A stretch of DNA of 64,000 nucleotides, from contig NZ_SLVP01000006.1 in assembly GCF_004345425.1 (NCBI RefSeq), forward strand, positions 290,552 to 354,551. Reading direction: 5' to 3'. Below, one piece after another: positions 1 through 7,716 of the stretch (within the stretch, counting starts at the first letter, position 1; every line of letters starts with the position of its first letter). Position numbers and translations under genes: made by a program. The notes beneath the pieces were generated by a model that made no database searches, was not told the origin of the DNA, and worked only from the letters and a program-made list of their open reading frames with translations. This DNA comes from Paenibacillus sp. BK033 (lineage in GTDB: Bacteria; Bacillota; Bacilli; Paenibacillales; Paenibacillaceae).

Positions 1-561
1 GATAAACGGCCCATACGTATCCGTGACGATAAACGCAAAGGCATCAATCTTGTTGGAATGCTGGAAGCTGAACGGGATTAGCCGGGATGCTGGCAAAGCG
101 CCTTCCGAGGAATGAAGCAGCCAGTCGAGGATGCTGCTTTTTGTCGTGCCGCCATCCACCAGAAAATCGCTGGAGGAGCCGTACAGCTCCCGGGTTGAAG
201 CGTTATAGACAGCCATCGAATGCAGGAACGAGGAGCTTTCCAGCATGTTGTACATTTGCTGATAGCCGCGGATATAGTCCATTTTGGGCAGGTTGTTGCT
301 GAACATGAGCGGAATCAAGGCGTTATCGCGGAACGCGAAGGTAGACAGGTGAACGATTATTTCGTTCATATAAGAGAGGTTGTATTGGGTCTGGGTCAGT
401 ACCTTGAGGTTCGCGTCCTCCTGGACCTGCTTGACGGACCGCTCCAGCAGGTACGTATTGGCCGCGGACAGGCCGGTAAGAATTAGGGCCATAGTCAGCA
501 TGATGGAAAACAACACGCGCTTGAAGTATTTCTTCGAGGTAAAGTAGCCGTACGCTTTCAT
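1..561 (-). CDS. Membrane-bound sensor/regulator, N-terminal fragment
   Basis: Partial gene running off the left edge; 187 codons are visible in one open frame from the ATG at 559-561, preceded on the minus strand by a purine-rich GGGCGGG ribosome site. The protein starts MKAYGYFTSKKYFKRVLF, has one transmembrane segment at about residues 15-36, then an extracytoplasmic region that looks like the sensing part of Paenibacillus AraC-family membrane regulators or YesM-type kinases. The output domain lies outside the window, so regulator and kinase cannot be told apart. It is divergent from the beta-helix gene at 769 and may control it (inference from position only). Confidence 0.7.
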   Translation of the reverse strand, partial: MKAYGYFTSKKYFKRVLFSIMLTMALILTGLSAANTYLLERSVKQVQEDANLKVLTQTQYNLSYMNEIIVHLSTFAFRDNALIPLMFSNNLPKMDYIRGYQQMYNMLESSSFLHSMAVYNASTRELYGSSSDFLVDGGTTKSSILDWLLHSSEGALPASRLIPFSFQHSNKIDAFAFIVTDTYGPFI

Positions 562-768
562 GAGTATCCCGCCCTTTATCCGGCATGTAGTCTCTATATG
601 TATAGTTGTAAACGCTGCCATACCGTAGCGCAAGGGTTATTTTGGCCGGAATCACCTTAGAAAGCAGAGAACCGCATATGGTACGCTTTTTAGCATTTTG
701 TGCAGTTTACAGTATAGCGGCAGCTATGGCAGTGTGAAGTCAAAGAACAGGCAAAAGGCGGTGGGAGG

Positions 769-2844
769 ATGCTTCGAATATATGTCAGCGCACTGGGCAA
801 GGAGCATGGGGACGGGACCAAGGAGAAGCCGTTCCGGTGTATTCGGGAGGCACAGACGGCCGTTCGTTCTAGGCTGAAAAAAGGGGCAGCCGGCGGAATA
901 ACCGTTATTGTGGGTGAAGGAACCTACATGCTTGATGAGCCTCTCGTTTTCGGAATCGGTGATGCGGGCGGGGAACGCTGCCCCGTTACATACCGGAATG
1001 CGGAGGGGCAAACAGCGGAGCTTATCGGCGGAAGGGTCCTGTCCGAATGGAAGGATGCAGGGAACGGAGTATGGACCACGGAGGTGCCGAAGGGGATGCG
1101 GTTTCATACGCTGTATGCCGATGGGGCCCGCATACCGAAAGCAAGAATGCCGGCATCCGGTTATTACCGCTCGCTTCCGCTGGAGGAAGACGGACGAGCC
1201 GGCATTGGCTATAAGGAAGCGGACTTTCCGGAATTCCCGTATCATAGCAGCGGTGCGGAGGGCTTGCAGATTTATGTATGGCCGGGCGGCGGCGAAGCGA
1301 ACTGGTTCGCGGAGACCATTCCGGTGGCCGGTATGAAAGAGGGCAAGATTTTGTTTAAGCGGCCTAGCTGCTGGGAGATCGGGGAAGGCTCCCGCTATTA
1401 CTTGCAGGGCTCGCTCGCCTTTCTGCGAGAGCCGGGCCAGTTCCATCTGGATGAGGCGGCAGGCGTGCTGTATTACCGGCCGCGAAACGGATCGCCGCTG
1501 CATGAGCGGGTGGTTGCCCCGGCTATCGGCCGGATTCTGCATATTCAAGGAGATCGCGATGCGGAGCGGGTGGCCGGGCTCACGTTCTCGGGACTGACGT
1601 TTGCCTGCACGGACTTTGCGGAGGATTTCCGAATGATGCGGGAAGAGCCGGGCATGGACAATGCGGAGCCGGATGAGAATCGGAACGGCATTATCTACAT
1701 GCGTAATGCCCACGGAATCGAGATTTCGGACTGCGTTATCCGGAACTCGGGTACATGCGGCGTCTATCTCGACCGCAGCGTTGAAGGCGTACGGCTGCTT
1801 CGCAACCGAATCGAGCGGGTAGGACATACCGGCATTTATGCTTCCGGCTATGCGCCGGGAGAAGGGGCTTTTCGGAATTGCTTGGCCGCTTACCGGAACA
1901 GAGAACATCTTATAGCTGACAATATCATCGCGGATGGCGGCGAGCTTGTCGGGCACGGCAGCGGAATTGTGCTTTATCAGAGCGGGGATAACGAGATTGC
2001 CCATAACCGGATAACTAACATGCCTCGGTACGGGATATCGATGAAGGGGCTTCGCTTCCAGCGGATGCCGCAGGAGCTATGGGGAATGCACGTAACTTGG
2101 GAAAATCATGCTTCGTTTCTGTTCACCCGCAATAATGTCATTCGTTATAATGACCTGTCCAATGTCATGACCGACAGTCAGGACGGCGGCCTTATCGAAT
2201 CTTGGGGAATCGGCCGGGGGAACAAGATCCATGGCAACCGGCTTCATCATAGCGGCATCCATTTCTCCTTCGGATTCGGAATCTATCTGGACGATGCTTC
2301 AAACGATGTGGAAGTGACCCATAATCTCATTGATCATTTGTACCGGACGGGAGAAGGCAAGCTGTGGATGGCGATTTTCTCGAAAGGGGTCGGCAACCGG
2401 ATTACGAACAACTTAATCGCAAATAACGAATCGGAATGCGCATTTGGCACGCAGGAAATGGCAGGCGAGAAAAATAGGGATATTGTTATCCGGTCAAATA
2501 TTGTATCGAATTCCGGTTACATGTATGCGCACGTGAATTGGAGCGATGAGCGGCTGTACTCGGCCGACTGCAATTTATACTGGAGAGGCGGCGAGCCTCC
2601 GTTTGTGACAAGCGAGGAGCTGCCGTATCCCGCGGTTGGCGTAAGCAAGGTCTGGGGCAAGCTGTATGCCTGGGAAGCCTGGCGCTCGCTTGCGGACGGG
2701 AAGTTTGACGCGCAGACGATTAACGCACCTGCGGAATTTGTAGACGAAGCAGCGGGCGATTACCGCTTGCTTCCGACATCCCCGGCCTACAGGCTGGGCT
2801 GGCGGGATATCGATTTCTCGAAGATTGGTCCAAGATTGGAATGA
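769..2844 (+). CDS. Right-handed parallel beta-helix protein, 691 aa
   Basis: Large protein built from Asn/Gly-rich short repeats, for example NRIERVGHTGIYASG and NLIDHLYRTGEGKLW, the pattern of a pectate-lyase-like right-handed beta-helix. The N-terminal block (ALGKEHGDGTKEKPFRCIREA, then GxGTYML) is the usual entry of helix proteins that act on or bind polysaccharide. No signal peptide is visible, so it is probably cytoplasmic and may process imported oligosaccharide. The ATG directly follows GGGAGG, too close to serve it; AAGGCGG seven bases further upstream is the likelier ribosome site. No catalytic motif could be named, so the substrate is unknown. It is monocistronic and divergent from the sensor fragment at 1-561. 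Confidence 0.8.
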   Translation: MLRIYVSALGKEHGDGTKEKPFRCIREAQTAVRSRLKKGAAGGITVIVGEGTYMLDEPLVFGIGDAGGERCPVTYRNAEGQTAELIGGRVLSEWKDAGNGVWTTEVPKGMRFHTLYADGARIPKARMPASGYYRSLPLEEDGRAGIGYKEADFPEFPYHSSGAEGLQIYVWPGGGEANWFAETIPVAGMKEGKILFKRPSCWEIGEGSRYYLQGSLAFLREPGQFHLDEAAGVLYYRPRNGSPLHERVVAPAIGRILHIQGDRDAERVAGLTFSGLTFACTDFAEDFRMMREEPGMDNAEPDENRNGIIYMRNAHGIEISDCVIRNSGTCGVYLDRSVEGVRLLRNRIERVGHTGIYASGYAPGEGAFRNCLAAYRNREHLIADNIIADGGELVGHGSGIVLYQSGDNEIAHNRITNMPRYGISMKGLRFQRMPQELWGMHVTWENHASFLFTRNNVIRYNDLSNVMTDSQDGGLIESWGIGRGNKIHGNRLHHSGIHFSFGFGIYLDDASNDVEVTHNLIDHLYRTGEGKLWMAIFSKGVGNRITNNLIANNESECAFGTQEMAGEKNRDIVIRSNIVSNSGYMYAHVNWSDERLYSADCNLYWRGGEPPFVTSEELPYPAVGVSKVWGKLYAWEAWRSLADGKFDAQTINAPAEFVDEAAGDYRLLPTSPAYRLGWRDIDFSKIGPRLE

Positions 2845-3039
2845 AAGGAAGGGCAGTGATTCAAACGAAGGAATTCGTATTAAACGTTTCACGAAACGGC
2901 ATGGAGCCTATGCCCTCCGATACTGAACGACCAGCGGTTCGCTGCTAACTTAGATTTGCCCAAATGCCCATGCAGTATGTCCGATGGCGCTGAGCAGGTT
3001 AAAAAAATGCCCTGGCGGAAAATCAAGTCGATTCAATAA

Positions 3040-3067
3040 AAGCGCGGCCCCTTGAAGGGCCGCGCTT
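3040..3067 (-). terminator. Terminator of the flavodoxin/efflux operon
   Basis: A GC-rich stem (AGCGCGGCCC pairing with GGGCCGCGCT) followed on the minus strand by TTTTATT. It lies 40 bases after the stop of the flavodoxin gene. The plus-strand side lacks a U-run, so it mainly serves the minus-strand operon. The rest of 2845-3107 shows nothing recognisable. Confidence 0.75.
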
Positions 3068-3107
3068 GTCATAAGACCAGTTCTAATGCTTGTTATGAGC
3101 GCTTACC

Positions 3108-3674
3108 TTAAACGGTCGTCCCCGGCGTTTTCTTGCCGGCCGCAAAAGTGCCCGCCGCATGAGCTACGCGCGCTCCGAGAGCTTCGCCTAGCGCCAGCCC
3201 TTTCGAGAAGAGCGATTGGCTCAGCGGGTCATGGGTATCCTCAACGGGAGATGTGACGCCTACCCCGTAATAACTGCCGTACAGCGCATTTGCGGGAATA
3301 TTGGCCGGCAAGCCGACAATAATCATCCCTTGATGCAGCATCGGCGTAATCAAGTTCAGCAGGGTGGCTTCTATCCCTCCGTGTATGGTTGCGGTCGTAC
3401 AGAAAACGGCGCCGATTTTATCGACCAGCGTCCCGTTGGCCCATAAATAGCCGAGTTTGTCGATCCATTCTTTCATGCCGGAACTGATCGTGCCGAAGTG
3501 CCCGGGACAGCCCCAGATGATGGCATCCATCTGATCGAGGTCTTTGACGCTCGCCTTTTTGACGTGATTGATGAACACCTCTGCCCCTTCCACGCTTTCG
3601 GCACCCTTGGCAATGGAGCGGGCAAGTTGTTCCGTGTGGCCTGCTTCGCTATCATAAACAATGTAAATTTTCAT
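3108..3674 (-). CDS. Flavodoxin-family NAD(P)H:quinone oxidoreductase (WrbA-like), 188 aa
   Basis: Flavodoxin fold: the opening YDSEAGHTEQLARSIAKGAE is the FMN phosphate loop, AIIWGCPGHFGTISSGMKEWID matches the second FMN loop of WrbA-type proteins, and TATIHGGIEATLLNLITPMLHQGM the third. Such enzymes carry out two-electron reduction of quinones, avoiding semiquinone radicals. It is the last gene of a minus-strand operon after the MarR regulator and the DHA2 exporter, 42 bases behind the exporter. The arrangement suggests a shared response to quinone-like or electrophilic compounds (inference). The start has AGGAG at suitable spacing. Confidence 0.85.
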   Translation of the reverse strand: MKIYIVYDSEAGHTEQLARSIAKGAESVEGAEVFINHVKKASVKDLDQMDAIIWGCPGHFGTISSGMKEWIDKLGYLWANGTLVDKIGAVFCTTATIHGGIEATLLNLITPMLHQGMIIVGLPANIPANALYGSYYGVGVTSPVEDTHDPLSQSLFSKGLALGEALGARVAHAAGTFAAGKKTPGTTV

Positions 3675-3716
3675 CGATTAATCTCCTCTCTTGGCTCTGA
3701 AATCAAGCGCGATTCC

Positions 3717-5510
3717 TCACTCGTTTTCTTTTTGCGGTCTGTTGAGCTTCTTGAGCGATTCCCGGTATGCCTTATCGTTCATTTCTTCCTGACGGTCATC
3801 CTGATCCTGTGCGGGATTGCCTTTTAACCGAAGAATCGCCTTCCGGTACTCCTGATCGCTAAATTGTTCGTTGTCTTTCGCCGGTTCAGGCGTAAGGAAC
3901 CCGCGGATGGCGTTGCGGAAATCGCTGTCTGCGCTTTGCCGATTCGAGCGATGCTCATTATTGGCCAATTCCGCAGCAGGCGCCGCCTCCACCGCCGCCT
4001 TGTCCGGCATCTGCACCGTCTCCATCGCCGCTACTGCCGCCTTCTCCGGCATCTGCACCGCGTCCTCGGCAGGCTTCACCTTGCGGATGAAGAAGGCGAG
4101 CACGAGCGCGGCGATCGTCAACCATGTCGCGACGACGAACGATTGATTAATGCCGTAAATCGTCGATTGTATGGTGACTTCGCCCATTTTGGCTTTGTCG
4201 GACGGCTCGATGTGGCCGGCGATGATCAGCTCCTTCGCATGCGACGCGGCTTTGTTCGTCATGATGGTGACGAGGATCGCGGTGCCAAGCGCGCCGGAGA
4301 CGTTCCGGAGCGTCTGGGACATGGCCGAGCCGTGCGCATTCAGGCGGCGAGGCAGCTGGTTGAGGCCTGCTGTCTGGATAGGCATCATCAGCATCGACAT
4401 GCCAAACATCCGCAGCGTATAGAAAAGCATCATGTGATTGTATGACGAATCGATTGCCAAATGACTGAATTCATACGTCGTAACGGCTGTAATGGCAAGA
4501 CCAAGGACGGCCAGCCAGCGTGCGCCGATTTTGTCGAACACCATGCCGGTGATCGGCGACATGATCCCCATCAGGATGGCGCCAGGGAGCAGCAGCAATC
4601 CTGATTCGAGAGGCGTAAAGCCGCGGATATTCTGCAGGAAGATCGGCAATAGAATCATGCCGGAGAACATGGCCATTGTAATAATGGCGTTGATCAACGT
4701 GGTAAGCGAGAACATCGGATACTTGAAGACGCGCATCTCAAGCAGCGGAGCCTTCATGAGAATCGAGCGGACGATGAACAGAATAAGCGCAATGGCGCCG
4801 ACGGCCAGGCAAACGATGACTTCGGTGGAATCCCAGCCTTCCGTACCCGCTTCGCTGAAGCCGTACAACAGGCCCCCGAAGCCGAGCGTCGAGAGCACGA
4901 CGCTCAGAATGTCGAGATTCGGCCGGGACGTCTTGATGACATCCTTCATCGAGAAGGCGCCGAATACAACGGCGAGAATCGCGAGCGGTAAAACGATATA
5001 GAACAGCACATGCCAGTCGTAGTGCTCGACGACCCAGCCGGAAAGCGTCGGTCCGACGGCCGGTGCGAAAATCATCGCAACGCCCATTAGTCCCATCGCT
5101 TTGCCGCGCTCTTCGACAGGGAAGATCGTCAAGGTGACGATAGTCATCAGCGGCATTAGAATGCCGGCGCCGCATGCCTGTACGAGACGGCCGGTTAACA
5201 AAGAGCTGAAGTCGCCCGACAGGGCGCATACGATCGTACCGATCGCGAATAAGGACGAGGCGACCAGAAACAACTTCCGGGTCGTAAATCGATTGATAAG
5301 ATAAGCGCTGATTGGCACGAGCACGCCGTTCACCAGCATGTAGCCGTTGGACAGCCATTGGATCGTGCTTTCGCCTACGTCAAGATCTGCCATCATTTTC
5401 GGCAGCGCGACGTTAAGCACGGTCTGGCTCAGCAGAGCCACGAACGCAGCGATGAGCAAGGAGGCCATTATCGGCCCTTTGCGCAATTGATTGGACACAA
5501 TTGTTGTCAT
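3717..5510 (-). CDS. DHA2-family MFS drug exporter (EmrB/QacA type), 597 aa
   Basis: Proton-driven multidrug exporter with the 14-helix pattern of the DHA2 family: an early FVALLSQTVLNVALPKMMADL helix (family motif D1), LTGRLVQACGAGILMPLM after helix 4, and PTLSGWVVEHYDWHVLFYI (motif C region). It is about 100 residues longer than usual: after the last helix (AALVLAFFIRKVK) there is a hydrophilic tail with Ala/Glu-rich copies of AAVAAMETVQMPDKAAVEAA, then three loose repeats centred on DFRNAI, EYRKAI and AYRESL. The ATG lies 3 bases past the MarR stop and uses AAGGAGG inside the marR end, so the two are coupled. Substrate unknown. Confidence 0.9.
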   Translation of the reverse strand: MTTIVSNQLRKGPIMASLLIAAFVALLSQTVLNVALPKMMADLDVGESTIQWLSNGYMLVNGVLVPISAYLINRFTTRKLFLVASSLFAIGTIVCALSGDFSSLLTGRLVQACGAGILMPLMTIVTLTIFPVEERGKAMGLMGVAMIFAPAVGPTLSGWVVEHYDWHVLFYIVLPLAILAVVFGAFSMKDVIKTSRPNLDILSVVLSTLGFGGLLYGFSEAGTEGWDSTEVIVCLAVGAIALILFIVRSILMKAPLLEMRVFKYPMFSLTTLINAIITMAMFSGMILLPIFLQNIRGFTPLESGLLLLPGAILMGIMSPITGMVFDKIGARWLAVLGLAITAVTTYEFSHLAIDSSYNHMMLFYTLRMFGMSMLMMPIQTAGLNQLPRRLNAHGSAMSQTLRNVSGALGTAILVTIMTNKAASHAKELIIAGHIEPSDKAKMGEVTIQSTIYGINQSFVVATWLTIAALVLAFFIRKVKPAEDAVQMPEKAAVAAMETVQMPDKAAVEAAPAAELANNEHRSNRQSADSDFRNAIRGFLTPEPAKDNEQFSDQEYRKAILRLKGNPAQDQDDRQEEMNDKAYRESLKKLNRPQKENE

Positions 5511-5513
5511 GGC

Positions 5514-5954
5514 TTAAGCTTCCTCCTTGGATTGTTTTAATAAACGCAATACTTCGTTCTGGAGCCGGCCCAGCTCGCGGTGATCCTGTTCGGTCATCGA
5601 CAGCAGAGGACGCAGCATATTCATGCGCGTCGCATCCGTCTCGCGCCAGAGCTCCTTGCCTTTCTCCGTCAGCTTCATCGTCATCGCCCTGCGATCCGCT
5701 TCCGTTCGTTCGCGCTCCAGGATGCCTGCCTTCACCATCCGGTCCACGATGCCGCTCATCGTGCTGTTGCCCACATTCAGCTTCTCGGCAAGCTCGGACA
5801 TGCGGATTTCGGGGGTTTCGTGCAGTATGCGCAGCACCAAAAGCTGAAGGGCGGTCAAGTTATGCTTGCTCGCAGCTTTGGACAAGATTTGGAAAAAGAC
5901 TTGATTAATTTCGCGATAAGTTTGAAAAATGCCCACGATTCGCTGTTCTTCCAC
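5514..5954 (-). CDS. MarR-family transcriptional regulator, 146 aa
   Basis: Winged-helix repressor: the recognition helix region NVGNSTMSGIVDRMVKAGIL and the wing ERTEADRRAMTMKLTEKG are classic MarR. It heads the operon with the exporter and flavodoxin and presumably represses it until a ligand binds. Start choice: an ATG at 5967-5969 opens the frame, but the bases right after it, GGAGGA, are a ribosome site placed 8 bases before GTG at 5952-5954. The GTG start is therefore preferred, and the ATG would have no ribosome site of its own because a palindrome directly abuts it. Confidence 0.88.
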   Translation of the reverse strand: MEEQRIVGIFQTYREINQVFFQILSKAASKHNLTALQLLVLRILHETPEIRMSELAEKLNVGNSTMSGIVDRMVKAGILERERTEADRRAMTMKLTEKGKELWRETDATRMNMLRPLLSMTEQDHRELGRLQNEVLRLLKQSKEEA

Positions 5955-5970
5955 TGCAGCTTCCTCCATA

Positions 5971-6019
5971 AATAGTTTGCATGCGAATTATTATGAACTA
6001 AAATAATATTTTATGTCAA
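5971..6019 (-). promoter_or_regulatory. Promoter and palindromic operator of the MarR operon
   Basis: Read on the minus strand: TTGACA (6014-6019), an 18-base spacer, CATAAT (5990-5995), then a 22-bp dyad at 5971-5992 with nine of eleven base pairs symmetric (AATA-TT-GCATGC-AA-TATT). The dyad overlaps the last bases of the -10 box and the probable start of transcription, the standard place for an autorepressing MarR dimer. That MarR binds here is inference from position and symmetry. Confidence 0.75.
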
Positions 6020-6168
6020 TCAGACTTCAGGCCGTTAGTTTCCGCAAAGGTCCCGCTGCTTATCCCGTAACCGACGGTTTTGGTACTTCTTTCCCAATCT
6101 TGGAAACGGTGATAAGATAGCGTTTCGGACGGAATGCATGGTTTCTTCGCATGACGGATAACCGGTGA

Positions 6169-6197
6169 TTGCATCTTCCAAACGGCCCTGCTATAAT
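6169..6197 (+). promoter_or_regulatory. Sigma-A promoter of the His-leader/hisS unit
   Basis: TTGCAT at 6169-6174, a 17-base spacer and a perfect TATAAT at 6192-6197. The predicted transcript begins near 6204 and gives a leader of about 215 bases before the synthetase start. The stretch 6020-6168 between this promoter and the MarR promoter shows nothing else. Confidence 0.8.
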
Positions 6198-6237
6198 CAA
6201 CGATAATTATTCGAGTTTGAATGAAGGAGTTACGCGC

Positions 6238-6288
6238 ATGCGGACATTCGCGATTAATCAACTTCATTATCATCACAAACAGCGTTAG
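6238..6288 (+). CDS. Histidine leader peptide, 16 aa
   Basis: ATG at 6238 preceded by AAGGAG (6224-6229) at 8 bases. The peptide reads MRTFAINQLHYHHKQR and stops at TAG 6286-6288. Three of four consecutive codons (6265-6276) are His, the amino acid whose synthetase follows. The size, position downstream of a good promoter, and the stem-loop series that begins three bases after the stop are those of an attenuation leader. Its job would be to stall ribosomes when charged tRNA-His is scarce. This is inferred from sequence logic and has not been matched to a described leader. Confidence 0.75.
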   Translation: MRTFAINQLHYHHKQR

Positions 6289-6290
6289 CA

Positions 6291-6363
6291 CCCCTGATAC
6301 AAAAATTCAGGGAGGGCTAGCGCCATTCGCGTTGGCCTCCCTGCGGCATACGTAACGCGCAGG
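6291..6363 (+). promoter_or_regulatory. Mutually exclusive attenuator stems for hisS
   Basis: Stem 1:2 pairs CCCTGA (6292-6297) with TCAGGG (6307-6312). Stem 2:3 pairs CAGGGAGG (6308-6315) with CCTCCCTG (6336-6343). Stem 3:4 pairs CCTGCG (6340-6345) with CGCAGG (6358-6363). Segment 4 is also the 5' half of the terminator at 6354-6387. A ribosome stalled at the His codons would leave 1:2 free to form, releasing 3 to pair with 4 and preventing termination. A ribosome reaching the stop codon would cover segment 1, so 2:3 and the terminator form. Pairings are seen directly; the switch is inferred. Confidence 0.75.
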
Positions 6364-6387
6364 ACCAAGAGGTCCTGCGCGTTTTTT
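6354..6387 (+). terminator. Attenuator terminator before hisS
   Basis: Thirteen perfect pairs (AACGCGCAGGACC with GGTCCTGCGCGTT) around the loop AAGA, followed by six Ts and then ATTTTT. It ends 34 bases before the synthetase ATG and there is no other open frame it could terminate, so it must act conditionally. Confidence 0.92.
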
Positions 6388-6420
6388 ATTTTTAACCAAA
6401 ATAAAAGGAGAGTGCCGGTT

Positions 6421-7707
6421 ATGCAAAACGTGAAAGGAACCTACGATTTTTTCGGAAAAGAACAAGCCGTCCGCCAAAAGGTAAGAGCCGTAGTGCAGGA
6501 GGTTTTCGAGTTGTACGCCTTTGAGGGCATGGACTCTACCGTGCTTCACGAGCTGGATTTATTGACCTCCAAGTATGCGGGCGGCGACGAGATTTTGAAG
6601 GAGATGTACCGGTTCACGGATCAACGAGGAAGAAAGCTGGGACTGCGTTACGATTTGACGATCCCTTTTGCGAAGGTAATGGCTCTGAATCCCGGAATCA
6701 AGCTTCCGTACAGACGGTACGAGATCGGAAAGGTCTTCCGCGATGGTCCGGTGAAGCGGGGCCGTCTGCGGGAATTTCTGCAATGCGACGCGGATATGGT
6801 AGGCGTTGCGGGGCCGGAAGCGGAAGGGGAGCTGATGCTGATTGCGGTTGAAGTGTTTAAAAGGCTTGATATCCCGGTTACGCTTCGCTGGAATAACCGG
6901 CGGTTTCTAGGTGAAATATTGAAGGCGGTTGGCGTACCCGAAGAAGAAAGCCTGTCGGTGATGCTTACGCTCGACAAGCTCGAGAAGGCAGGCAGCGACG
7001 GTGTTTTGGAGGAATTGAGAAATAAAGGAATCACCCGGTCAACGGTTGACGAGATAGCAGAGCTTATGGCCATGAGTGAACCTTCTATCACGCTTGTGGC
7101 AGAACGTTATGACCTCAAAGAATCGAAAGGAGCCGCAGAGGTATATGCTCTTCAGGCGCTGATCGACAAGCTGAAGCTGTCGGACATATGCCGCTTTGAT
7201 CCTTTTTTATCGCGGGGATTGTCTTTCTATACGGGAACCGTTTACGAGATTTTCGATGCCAGCGGAGCTTATGCATCCAGTATCGGAAGCGGAGGAAGGT
7301 ATGACGCGATAATAGGCAGGCTGATCGGGAGCGAGGAGATGCCTTATCCTGCGGTAGGCTTGTCGTTTGGCATGGAGTCCATCATGGAAATGATCCGGGA
7401 TCGGGTAGGCAGGGCGCCGGCTCCCAGAGTCGTTGTCCTATCCATCGGCGATTCCATGATAGGCGAGGCCTTGATGGCGGCAGCTTTCCTGCGTTCCAAT
7501 GGGATTCAGACCGGGATGGAGCCGGCGGGCAGAAAGCTGAGAAAGGCGCTTGCCTCGCTTGAAAGCAGGTCAGTCCGTTACGCGCTGCTGATTGGCGAGG
7601 AAGAGGCTCAAACCGGCAAAGTGCGGCTGAAAGACATGAAGGCCAGGGAAGAGTACGCGGTTCCGCTTGATGAAGCGTTATATCTATTAGAAAAGAACGA
7701 TGCCTAA
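6421..7707 (+). CDS. hisS: Histidyl-tRNA synthetase, 428 aa
   Basis: Class II synthetase charging tRNA-His. Motif 2 is RRYEIGKVFRDGPVKRGRLR followed by EFLQCDADMVG, the HisRS signature appears as SRGLSFYTGTVYEIF, motif 3 as YPAVGLSFGMESI, and the last 90 residues form the anticodon-binding domain (VVVLSIGD, AAAFLRSNGIQTGMEP). Both the QCDADMVG form and the short length resemble the eukaryote/archaeal-like HisRS group found as a second copy in some Firmicutes (recalled, not searched). A GTG at 6412 also opens the frame, but AAAGGAG at 6404-6410 fits ATG 6421 (10 bases) and not the GTG. HisZ is less likely because the active-site motifs are intact. Confidence 0.9.
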   Translation: MQNVKGTYDFFGKEQAVRQKVRAVVQEVFELYAFEGMDSTVLHELDLLTSKYAGGDEILKEMYRFTDQRGRKLGLRYDLTIPFAKVMALNPGIKLPYRRYEIGKVFRDGPVKRGRLREFLQCDADMVGVAGPEAEGELMLIAVEVFKRLDIPVTLRWNNRRFLGEILKAVGVPEEESLSVMLTLDKLEKAGSDGVLEELRNKGITRSTVDEIAELMAMSEPSITLVAERYDLKESKGAAEVYALQALIDKLKLSDICRFDPFLSRGLSFYTGTVYEIFDASGAYASSIGSGGRYDAIIGRLIGSEEMPYPAVGLSFGMESIMEMIRDRVGRAPAPRVVVLSIGDSMIGEALMAAAFLRSNGIQTGMEPAGRKLRKALASLESRSVRYALLIGEEEAQTGKVRLKDMKAREEYAVPLDEALYLLEKNDA

Positions 7708-7716
7708 TAGGATTCG

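Noticed and set aside
724..2004. 426-residue minus-strand frame opposite the beta-helix gene
   Set aside because: Shadow of the real gene; no ribosome site and no recognisable family, while the plus strand has clear beta-helix repeats.
6016..6291. 91-residue minus-strand open frame across the His leader
   Set aside because: No ribosome site, composition not protein-like, and it runs antisense to a promoter, leader peptide and attenuator that explain the sequence.
6204..6420. T-box riboswitch before hisS
   Set aside because: The conserved AGGGTGGNACCGCG core is absent; leader peptide and alternative stems account for the region.
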